This document shows, in pieces, positions 11,736-23,700 of a stretch of DNA of 64,000 nt. The stretch's first letter is position 1; each line of letters begins with the position of its first letter. The translations under genes were made by a program, and so were the position numbers. The notes under the pieces were generated by a model. It made no database searches, was not told where the DNA came from, and worked only from the letters and a program-made list of their open reading frames with translations. Source of the DNA: Hyalella azteca (Eukaryota; Arthropoda; Malacostraca; Amphipoda; Hyalellidae); NCBI RefSeq assembly GCF_000764305.2, contig NW_025939693.1:248001-312000 (forward strand), in the 5' to 3' direction.

Positions 11736-14700
11736 ATGGCTGAGAATGAAGATCTTCCATATCTACAGCTTTCTGAAAATCCAGTTCGCTTTGAGCCTGT
11801 CAGTCGGGTGACCAATGTCTTCTTTGATGGCACAACTAAAGAGGTAAAGAGTATCATGTTTATGCTATTTATATTATTTATGAGGAAATCAAAGTTATTT
11901 CCATAAATCTCTATAAAAATCTGATAATTTTATTATTTACTTGGTGTAATAATAATAAAAAAATGTGTAATAATAACCAATGAATTAAGTTTAATTAAAT
12001 TTTTTGTTTGTTTACAGGTGGTGAGTGTGCGTGGTGGTGGAACATTGGGTGTTGTGGTCCAAGGTTTGCACACTAAAGAAGCTTTTTGTATGGAGGATCG
12101 TGGCACCATCACCAGTCTGAAATTTGCTCCTAACCACTCACGACTTGCAGTTCAGAGAACCCCTAATTCTCTTGTACGTTATTTACCAATTAGAGCTTTA
12201 AGCTCCAAGAATGCTTTATCCTTTTTCCTATGGAATAATTTGATTAGTTGTAAAGATATGAAAATAAAAAGTTCTTATCCTTGAATTTGTAAAATGTGAT
12301 AGGTAAGAATTATACGTACATTAACAAAAGTACAGTAGATCAAGACCTCCAAGAAAAAATATTTATATAGGTAGGTACTTCTTGAATTATTATTATGTCT
12401 TAGAGACTTTAGAGAATCAATTGGTACAATAATTTGTTATATTTCTCAAAATAAAAATTACCTATTTACAAGAAAATATATCTTTTAAAATGATTATTTT
12501 TATGTATGCTCCTTGTAGATTTGCAATGTGTATTATGTTCTGATTCCTGATGAAATAATTACATTTCCCTTTCAGGAACTACTGCCATTCAATGCTGGAG
12601 AAGTTGGGTCTGGTGTTGTGGTGGAATGTAAAACTAAAAGTGCATCCCTCCTGGGCTTTGTCTGGGCTGACAATGATGATCTTGTGCTGGTCACAAGTCA
12701 TGGCATTGAATTCTATCATGTGAGTAAAACTTTAAACTGTGAAGTCTGGTGCAAATACTATTAATGTGAAATATATAAAATAAGTGAATGATTATTCTGT
12801 CACTGCAGAGACTCATGAACTTCTGTTGGCATAATATATTCACCCTATTGCCAAAACAGGTGTTTCTGGCATTTTGCTTGTTTATTGGTGTTGTCAATAC
12901 CCTGCAGGTTGTAATCAATCCTTTCTGGTATGCAAGTATCGCGCCTGTGGCTACCATACTGTTCTATTTCCATCTATAGCTCCAGCTTGGTGTACTGTTG
13001 TTCATATTGCCTGGGTGAGGGAGTTGAAAACTTGTAACTATTTATTATATTACGAAAGTTGTCGTGCAGGTGTCGCGTGAGCGGGTGTTCGTGCGGCTGG
13101 TTCGTAGCTACAGCGTGCCCGGCTGCTGCTGGTTCGTGTGGAGCGCAGAGTGCCACATGTTGGTTGTGGCGAGCAGCAGCGGCGCGACGGCGCCTGCTAA
13201 GGTGGCGCTGTTTCCCTTCCAGTTTGCTGCCAACTACTCCAATAAAATGCAGAAATGTGTAGGTCAGTCTAGAAGATTTTATCAGTTATGCTGACGGAAT
13301 ATTTCCTCAAGCTATTAATATGTACCTATATTATTCTAATATTTTTGCTAAAAGTAACTTGATCTTTATTGATATTTATGTATCTCTTTGTTTATGGTAT
13401 GAGTTAGAATTATGGTCCATAGTTACAACTTACAAATTAGCTTGCTCTAACTAAAACTGCATTGGATCTTGAGACAAATGTTTTGACATAGAACTCATGC
13501 ATAACAAAGCACACTGAATTAGTAATTATATTTAACTTGTAGACTTAAATATGCAAGCACACGATTGCTTCAATAATTTTTATTATAAATCTACTGTAAT
13601 CTCAGTTAACCTGTATGAGAGCAGGCACCCATGCCAGATTTACTAATTTCAGGAATCTCCACGACTACTGAACTTAGATATTTGGGCACTTAATTTTATT
13701 AAAGATTTAATTCCATTTCAGTTGACCTGCATGACAGTGGGCTGAGCAGCAGCCGCGGTGGCCGGCCTCCCCCGTCGGCGGGTGACGGGGCACTGGAGCT
13801 GAGCGAGCGCGACGTGTGCGTGGCGTTTGTTTACAGACCCGCCATCTTGGTCCTGCGGCACCCACACGACCTCAACCACACGGCGCAGCTTCTTGTCTTT
13901 ACCAACCTCAAGTTGGTTATAAATAATCTATATATGATTTCATAATTGTCACCGGACGCCTGCCGCAACTATTAAACTTGTCAGAATGATCAGAGCCCTT
14001 ACGGCCAAACGCCGGTAACTACCTTGTAAAAAATTGAATTGCACTTCATTGCACTGAGATGTCCATTAAAAAATTATAGTCATGTCATGTTACTAATGTG
14101 AAACACACAAAACTCTAGTTAGTTTTTGATTCCAGGGTGCGTACCGGTCATGGAAAACCTGAAAAATCATGGAATTTGATTTTTCATTTTCTAGGCCTGG
14201 AAAGTCATTGAATTTCATTTCAGGTAATGGAAAGTCATGGAATTTGCAAATTAAAAAAGGAAGTGTTTTCCTGTGCTGCGTGTGTTTACTGTTTGTACAG
14301 TCTCTTGTTTCCTGCGTTCTGATTGGTTTCACGTGACCGTCGGGCACGTGATTGGAGAGCCAATCACGTGGGCTCGGTCACCGAGCTCAGTTGCATTCAA
14401 CAATTTTTTTGATGTGCAGTGGGAGCGTTCCATCTTCAGCGTGCAATTTCCACATCACCATGCCTTCTAAGTGTAAATTTCATGACTTGTGGTTAAGAAT
14501 GGAAGCTTATCGTGACTGGCCCCCCCGTGCCATCTCGCCCTTGTCGTGGGGGGGGGGCTTGCGTGTCTCGATGAGACCCGAGGCTGTGCGGTCTCAGATG
14601 CAATCATGGCCGAGTGGCTCGGGTGGAGAGTCCAGACTAACAGAGATGGCAAAACGCCCTTCTGGTAACGACCTGGCTCTCAAGAAGCCTGACCCTGCAA

Positions 14701-17700
14701 TACGAATATCGGACCTTCGGCGCGAAATAGACTACCTGATCTGAAGCGCTAGAAACCTCTCCCTACTACTACTACTTATCGTGACTGGCTTGCTCGCCAT
14801 CTAAAGCATAAAGGTGTGGCGATAATGTACATTGTGCTCGAAAGACTTCGATGTGTCAAATATGGGGGAAGTAGCTTTGATGAGCCATGCCAAAGGCAGT
14901 AAACAACCTTAGTATCCTTGGCATTTGTTTCGGACGTAGCAGTCCCAGGCCACGATGGACCGCCGCCTCTGATTATTGTTCATCCGCCCTCCTTTGTACC
15001 AGCTGATGCACGATGCTGTTGCTTGCTACTCGCCGCTGGTAGTGTTGCAGGGGAGGTCGATCTGGGATTGTGTCCAGGAAAACGTCCAGTTGTCTCTTGA
15101 AGGTCTCCAGGGTGAACTCCCTCTTCCAGGGTGAACTTCCCGCAGGAATTGAAATCTGACTGCAGATTTGTTACGTTGTGGGAGGATCTTGCACAGTCTC
15201 CCCCCTTCTCTCGTTGTGATATGTCTCAATCCTGAAGGTCTCGTTCTCCAAGTTTGGCGTCATTCCGGTTATCACTTTTCATGTGTACAGAATGACATAC
15301 CTCACCCGTCTCCTCTGCAGTGAGTACAGAACCAGGCGCATCAACCTCTCTAAGTCAACAAGCGAACATCCGCGCATCAACAAGCAAACATCCTAATACA
15401 ACACTACGCAAACATAAGTAGGTTACCCAAATACAAAGAAGACAGACGCATCATCAGACGCAAACAACAATTTCCACTAGACCCAACCTGTCTCTTATAC
15501 ACATCTAGATGTGTATAAGAGACAGTGGCCACGTGATGTGATGGCCACGTGATGTGATGGCCACGTGAGGTGATGGCCACGTGATGTGATGGCCACGTGA
15601 GGTGATGGCCACGTGATGTGATGGCCACGTGAGGTGATGGCCACGTGANNNNNNNNNNNNNNNNNNNNNNNNNNNNNNNNNNNNNNNNNNNNNNNNNNNN
15701 NNNNNNNNNNNNNNNNNNCACAGACACCTGCCCATCCTGCCAGAGAGCTCCCCACACAATCACTCACATTCTCCTGGAATGTCCGCTCTGGCAGGACCTC
15801 AGACAACACCACCACATAACCTCGACCCTACAGCTCTGGAGCGACCCCCTGTCGGTGGTGTCGTACTTGCGCGAGGGGGGTCTCTTGTAAAATTGAGACC
15901 GGGGAACCACAACAACAACAACAACAACCTCTCTAAGTAGTTCAACTCTTGCATACCTCTGATCCTGGAAATGAAGGTTCGCTGGACACCTTCCAGTTGC
16001 CTCACTGCGCCGAGTGTGAACTGGGTCCAGAGCTGGCAGCAGTATTCAAGAATTGGTATTACAAGGGCTCTAAAATTGTGATCATTGGTTCCGCTTCTCT
16101 TGTTCTGAACGTCCGCCAGATCCACCCCATCTGTCGCCTACCTCTTGCGGTTATTGCCGTTACGTGATCACCAACATTGACCCGATTGTTCAGCAACACT
16201 CCTAGATCACGAACGAGTCGCTTCGTCCCAATTTCCGAGTTTTCAGGTGACAGGTAGCGGTGCTCCATACCAGCTCTTCCGCTACCTCTGTGTCTCAGAA
16301 TCGAAAACTTGGTCCCGTTGAACTGCATGTTGTTCACTTGGGTCCAGTCATATTTTGCAGAAAGGTCTTCTTGCAACCTCTCACTGTCCGTCCTGTCCGT
16401 GATGGTCATTAATATCCTGGTGTCGTCCGCGAATGACGATGCAGAGGCGTGGTTCACTGCCACATCTATGTCGGCGATGTGAATGAGGAAGAGGATTGGG
16501 CCGAGTACTGTTCCCTGTGGTACTCCACTCTTCACCCTAGCCTTGCTCGATCTCGAGCCTCCAACAACTACAGCTTGTAGTCTTTCTATTAGGAAGCTGT
16601 GGATCCATGCCAACAAATCACCTCCGACCCCCAGCAGTGTTAATTTTCTGAAGAGCACTCCATGGTCAACTTTGTCAAACGCTTTCACGAAGTCCAAATA
16701 CACCACCCACGTTCACCCCGGCCCCCTCCTCCAGCTTGGCCAGGATTTGGTGGTGAAGCTCCAGTAACTGAGACAAACAGGAACGATTTCGTCTAAAACC
16801 GTGTTTCCTTCACCAAGTTAGCTAAGCGACACAGTGAAGAGAAAAGAAAAGCGCAGTCACGCATTTCCGATTTGTGGTCCGCTGACAGCAATGCAACTGC
16901 AGTTTCTGGCTCCAAAAGTGTATCATGGAATAGGCCGTCGCAAAAGTCAGCACGCATCAGCACTGTAGTGTCTGCTGCCACTGCGTATAATAATAATCAT
17001 CACTTAATAGTCATGTCATGTGAATAAAGATGAATTTAGCATACCTAATTTTCTTGTACAGTGTGATTCACGGAAACTTCATGTTTTGAAACTCAATAGA
17101 AGAGAACTAGTGAAGAGATCATTACAATATAAATTTTATTGAAGAGACACCTGAATTTTTGTATCACTTCGTTTTAAAGATGACATTGGACAAATGACAG
17201 CCCTCATTATGGATTTTTGAAATTCCGTTCAACTTGCTAAAGCATATTGACGGGTATGTTGGCGATGGCTTGGCGTATGTTGTTCTTCAAATGAAGTAGG
17301 GTCTTTGGACAGACATTGTAAGCAATTGATCTAAGATGACCCGGCAAAAGAAGAAGCTTCGTGTGGCATGTTTTCTATTAGCGCTTCGCATGCATTTTGG
17401 CGAGCAATGAAATTAAATTAATTTTCGCTGAGTTCTTGTGTCACAGACAATTTGACACAGCTATTCGAAATCTTCAGAATAGCGGCGTGTTTACGTGCTG
17501 AACGGTGATGAGAACGCAGGTACGCCTATCTAACTCTCTACGTTTTTGGGTGTTGTGGCAATCTGCTGACCTTCAGACCCTCTTGCATTGACACACTTGT
17601 CCCAATTGTCTTCACCCACGTAACAAGCAATTTCCCATCAAGAACACAACCTGAGGGACGAATACGGAACCGAGTACACAATGCTCATTGAGTAGCGATA

Positions 17701-20700
17701 ATGGAACAGCCAGTAGAAAAGTATGCCTTGAAAGCAGACGCACGCTGCTCTGTTTTCCAAGGCATAGTGGCAACTGGCTAGGCGGGACAAAACTTCATAA
17801 CCTTAACCTTCGTATGAAATGCTCCCCGCATTTTCCCTACAACATCTGGCTGTCTGGCGCGAAAAACAAAACAGGAAGTTTCTGTGAATCACCTTGTACA
17901 TGGAGAAAGTTTTAGTCGATAGAATAAGCAGCAAGTTCTTTCTATTTAAAATATTACGCTAATTATTTCTTCGATGGAAAGTAACATAATGCTAGTACTT
18001 GCTGTCAGAAGATTGTGAGCTTTGCACTGGAAAGCTGGGCTGCAACATCCGTGGTGTGTACATCTGTGCCGCACCGTGAGTTTACGAAAGTTGATAATGG
18101 TCCAAGTTATCTCTCCATCCTACTTTCTCCCATACACACTGCGTTGATAGACTAAACTTTTATCGCCTCAGCTGAAGTTGCTACAATTTCACCAACTGAT
18201 TTATCAAAAACCTCTCTAACTCGTCATTACTGTTATGTTCCATATTCTCCCACCAATGGCAGACTTCACCTGACGACTTCTAATGAAGTATTAACGCTTG
18301 CAAATGTTGTTTGGCTAATTATTTTCGCATGTATATGCTCTTGGCCGGTAAAACAAAAAGGGGAATTTATTTGCCGCCTGTAGTATCGGCTAAAACTTTC
18401 CCCATGTACCTTAACAATCATATAATATCTCTTTGTTTGATTTATTCAATTTCTAGCTGTTCTCACTTGAACCTTCTCGGTAATGTTTATTAAGAAGTTT
18501 CAGAATTACTAAAAATGAAGCATTTACAATTACCAGGCTAATAATGTTCGGATAATTTACAGGGACAGCAGTGGCTTCAAGCTGACGCACATCTGCCAGT
18601 TGGAGCTAACGGGGCGATTTGCTGTCAACGTCATCGATAGCCTCATCATCGTCCATCATCAGGCCTCTAAAGTGAGATGATAGCAGCCTCATCATCGTCC
18701 ATCATCAGGCCTCTAAAGTGAGATGATAGCAGCCTCATCATCGTTCATCATCAGGCCTCTAAAATATATATCTAGATCGCGTAATTCAGAGTCCCCTCCT
18801 ACCAGGTAACTCTGATCTCTGCCCCCCCCCCTCTTACCGCTGATCTCTGCCCTTGCAGGTATCACTAGTCTCCGTCCCCCCTCACTTATCTCTGATCTCA
18901 GCCCCCCCTCTCTTACCGCTGATCTCTGTCCCTGCAGGTATCACTAGTGTTCGACGTGGCCCTAGGAACAGAGATGCGTCAAGATGTTTGCCTCGTGTAC
19001 CCCGCCACGCGTCCCGCGCCCATAAGGCCCTTCTGTCTCGAGGAGCCTTCCGTCACCTCGGGCGTGCCTTCAGCACATGCCGACCAAACCGCGCCGCGCA
19101 CTCCTGGAGCCGCCGGTACAGATTTAGCTATGATTACGTTTGTTAATTATACAGTAATCTGCAGTGGATTATGCTGGGTAATTATAAAGCGATCTGTGGC
19201 CGGTAGAGATTTAGCCACGATTAAGGTTGTTACTTATGTAGCGATCGGTGGACAACTAGGTTAGATAATTATAAAGTGATCCGTGGCGGTAAAGATTTAT
19301 CATTTATTAGGTTAATTAATTGTTTAGTGATCCTCGGCTGGTAAAAGTTAATTTCTGATTAGATTAATTGTTTATGTAGCGATATCTTTCTTCCTATGTG
19401 ATACCAACCCTTAGGGTTGGTATCACTTGATGCTTGTTGCCCTTAGGACAATGCTTGTTGCCCTTAGGACAATGCTTGTTGCCCTTAGGATAATGAATGT
19501 TGCCCTTAGGATAATGAATGTTGCCCTTAGGATAACGCTTGTTGTTCATGACAAGTTTTCTACTAAAATATGTGCTTTGGTCCAAGTTTGATTTACTTGA
19601 CAAAAAAAAAGCGACCACGGGGCATGTTCTTATCAGTTTTTCTTACTGGTAAGTGAAATTGTCCACCTTCCTCGGTAAGAGTTAATGCAAGTATTCGTCA
19701 TCCTGCAGCAGCATCAGGACGTCGGACCAGCACAACCGACGGGTCCGCTCTGGTCACGCAAATACCGTGCCAGCTCTACGCCCCCACTTGGGTCGTGTTC
19801 CAGGTACTTCATTAGGATCCCAGATCCATGAGGATTTGATAATACACTCAGAAAAAGGGATGAGTCCTTTTGTCCAAAAATGACAAAATACATCGCTATT
19901 TGGACGACGTCTCACCCATTTCTCTGAGTCTGATCCTGTAGCCATGGGGGAATTGATTATTAATTTCAGCTTATTGATGTTGTAAATTTCATTATCAATA
20001 TCAATCGATAAATCTTACATCAATTGATGACATCTTATTTGCAGCCGTCCGTCATCATCGACGCTCGTCTAGGCTGCCTCTGGAACCTGCAGCTCGACCT
20101 GCCAGCCTTCGCTGCGACCTTCTCTGACAGCCTGCAGCTCATCAGCTGCCTGCTCAACAGGCGGCATGGTAACTGCACGTAGAAGCCTTTTTCCACCACT
20201 TGACTAACTCTGAAGAATTGAGATCAATAATCCACATGACTGGGCCTCAAAACTGGCGTGCGCGTTTCCACTACGCGCATGTGCTTGGATCGAGACTTAG
20301 TTCCATCTGGACTACAGCTCCGCCTCGCGCGATATATCAGTGCCTATATTAGAGCGACAGCAATACACAACCTGCTGGGACGGAAGTCACAGCGACACTG
20401 CCGCTATGAGTGGCTCACTCGGTAGTTAAAGATTGAACAGTGCTTCATTCGCCGATGAGCCAGTCTTTGTGGGCCGGACTGCTTCAGTCTGGCCTGAAAA
20501 AGCCAGTTTTTCAGGCGTCAGCCCCGCAGAGTCTCATAGTGGAAAAGGGCCTTAATGGCTTACAAATGATGTTTTAGTCTTAAACCTAATAACAAACAAT
20601 AAATTGACCTGTAATAGCACACAATAGATGCTTTAGTCTTAAACTTTAGTGAAAACAATAGATCAGTTTACTTTTGAAATATCAGTGTATCAGTTTAGTC

Positions 20701-23700
20701 TTGGCCCCTAGTCCTAAAGATTTCCAAGATATTCTTAATTTTTCCTACCCTTCACTGAAAATTTTTTGCAATTTTAGGTTCGTCTGAATATTTTTCCTCG
20801 GTGTGTGATTTTGTTTTTTTTCACATTTCTTCTACTTAATGACTTATTGTGTGTGCAATAAGTAAACTGCTCTCTCTACCGTTTGTCCTGATATGCTGAA
20901 ACCACTTATGCTCCTACATTTCTCAAGTTCTATTATTGTAGACCCATCGTTTATCTTAGCTCCTTCCTGTTCCTGCATCAGCCAATCTACTGCGTCCGTT
21001 CAATTACTCGATTCCTACCCTATTATACGGATTAAACTCCTTCCAGTTCATTCGCAAGTTAAACCACGTCTTCCGCTACATTTATCAAGCTCTTTCATAT
21101 TAAATTGAGGTTGAATTTCTCCTATTCGTGCATCAGCAAAACCACTTCTACTGTTGCACTTCTCAACTTTTATTAATATTAAAATTGATTTTTATCATAG
21201 TTTTCTCCTCATTTATCATATTAGCTAATGGTTAATTTTACTTTTCTCGTGTTCTAATAATATTAAACTATTCGTTTATCACACTTTTCTCCTATCCACG
21301 CATCAGCCAAACCGCTGCTGCTGCAGACCATAAGACGCGTGACAGAACGTCGCGCCCTACACATTCTCGGCCCTTGCTTTGACGTCCTCAACGCTGGCTA
21401 CAGACGCCACTTGGATGCCCTGTGTGCCCAAGCTCAGTGTGGGGCGACAGGACCCATGGGCATCGTTCTGGGGGGCGTGGGCAGCAATTTAATGCCTTCC
21501 ACCAGCCCACTTCTGATGCCAAGGTGATTAGCGGTAGGAAGAGCTAAAAAATTAGCACCGCTTCGGTGTTTTCTTTGTCGATTATACATGCACGGCAGTG
21601 TATGTTAACTCAAATGGAGCATAAATCTGTTATAGAAGTGCTATATGGATATCAGCTACCTTCAAAGATGTACCACCATTTTTAGTGCAAAATTTTACCA
21701 CAACAAATCTGTGGAAGAACTTTTAAATTAGATACGATTATTGCCTAGAATCAAGATGCCTGAAAACATTCCTGTAGTGACCTCTACCTCTGCAACTTCC
21801 CAACGAAAACTCCTACATACATTATTCCTATACAGTGGGGGGAAATAAATATTCGTACACTTGAAGAATCGTATTTTAATGTAGGTATGTAAGTACACAA
21901 ACTTAACAGGAAAAGTGATTTATATTTTGTATAGAGGCGCATTGTATTCAAAAATAGCATCAATAGAAATTAAATCTCAATGCAACAAAAATTAATGCAA
22001 CATGTTAACTTCTTCGGGTCAAAAAAGTATTCGTACAAAACAATTTTTGACTAATATTTCACACCAGAACATTCCAGAATGTACTAGAAACATGTAGCAC
22101 GTTCCAGTAATGTAATCAGTAACCATAGTTAACGTATTTTGCAACTACCAGATCATTCTGCAACTGCCCGTAGTACAAGAAGGTCTCAAAAATGGTTAAA
22201 GGTAAAGAACTAACAAGTTCCCAAAAACAACTAATTCTATCATTGAGATTTAATTTCTTTTGATAGTATTTTTGAATACTATGCGTCTCTATACATAATT
22301 TAAATCACTTTTCCTGTTAAGTTTGTGTACTTACATAAATTAAAATACGATTTTTCAAGTGTACGAATATTTATTTCCCCCACTGTATAAAATCTTAATT
22401 ATTTATTTTTAGCAGGAATGGCGGCAACGTGCTGAGCACCATCACGCCCGCCGCTGTGGTCGAGGCAGTGGACATGTACCAGTCTGTGCTGGCTCCTCTC
22501 ATGGAACTCGCCCAGAACTCTACCGTCAAGCATAATGCGCATTCTCAAGCTGCAAAAATCAATACATCTTCTGAAGTCGTAAAAGTTGATGCATCTTCTG
22601 AATCTGAAAAACTGAATCCATTTCTGGAACACGAAAAACTGAAGGTACCCTCTGAAGCCGTCAAATTGAGTTCGTCTTCTGAAATTTCTGATAAGATGCA
22701 GGCAGTAAATTTGCTAGACGCCAGCGAGCCGGATAAATCCTTAAAGAAAAATTCAGCTGTCAAGGATGGAAAATCAAATGATGCTTTTTCAGAAGCTATG
22801 GATGAGAGTAAGGTTCATGTATTTTTATGACTACTGAAGGAGAACCTTGAGAACCCTTGAAATTCTTATTTTAATTGGAAGCCAATTCTGTTTGCAGTTA
22901 ATGACTGATATAATTGTTATGTTGTTATGAAAAAGGCTTCTTCTAACAATCATCTTAAGCCTATACAATCTATGAGCGCCATGATTTGCAGTGAAGATAA
23001 TTGCTTGTGTTGCAGGTATCAATTACCTGGTATCGGTAACGCTGGACTATGTAAGAAGTCTGTCAGCTGCCGGTCTGCCAGTGCCAGACTTCCTTCACCA
23101 GCTCATCGTGAACGCCCTCCTTAACACCGGCAATTTCTTCCAGCTGCATCAGCTGCTGCAATTCCACATCGTACCTGACACAAAACCCTTGGTATTAATG
23201 TCTCTCGATTGCTTTAAATTCACGAGAAATTTAAAAGTTAATAAAGTGCCACAAAAATCTTTATGTGATGACATGACATCGTTTTTTTTGTGTGTGACAT
23301 ATTTTTGTGCCTTGATGACCTGGTTTTAGAAATGACAGATATGGTGATTTTTTTTGGTATTCTCTTTGCTTTTCAATTTTTATTTTTAATAACATCTTAC
23401 TTCGGACGCTCTAGGCTGCCTCAACCATATTGCAGAAGAGCTCATGCACTTATTTCTCCTTAAAATTGCGTCTTGTATCATGAGGATTTTAACTTCAGAG
23501 TTAAGCATCGAAGTAATGAAGATTAAACTCCTTCCTCTCATAGATTGGTCATAACGCTCTTTGTTCGTTTGTACCTCCACTCATTTTTGGAAAAGTGCGT
23601 AGATTCGCACAATATCAAAGCTATAAATTTGTTTGACGAATCTGCTGGCGTATTGCTGTCTCGTGACTGGATATTCTAACCTTCACATTGCCTAGGCATG

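Larger units (their letters stand above)
14462..16990 (+). pseudogene. BED/ZBED-like zinc-finger ORF broken by nested insertions
   Basis: The plus strand reads MPSKCKFHDLWLRMEAYRDW at 14461-14520. After the insert at 14521-14775 and one frame change it goes on with CTLCSKDFDVSNMGEVALMSHAKGSK (about 14830-14900). Past the LINE block, at about 16800, it reads TKLAKRHSEEKRKAQSRISDLWS. The order (CKF-DLW, W, C-x2-C, SNMGE-AL-SHA-GKKH, Lys-rich linker) matches an arthropod BED-type finger family found in hAT-related transposases and host genes. As it stands it is not translatable. It lies in RMC1 intron 5. Confidence 0.45.

Noticed and set aside
13259..13264. Donor GTAGGT at 13259 for RMC1 exon 4
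   Set aside because: It ends in phase 0 and puts exon 5 in a frame with a stop; the donor at 13263 (GTCAGT) keeps the frame.
15404..15890. Open frames that include the adapter and the N gap
   Set aside because: Artificial: adapter, minisatellite and N run; only the LINE end after 15719 is meaningful.
21327..21338. Acceptor after ctgctgctgcag at 21326 for RMC1 exon 10
   Set aside because: It breaks the phase with exon 9; the acceptor before 21307 keeps it and restores family residues.
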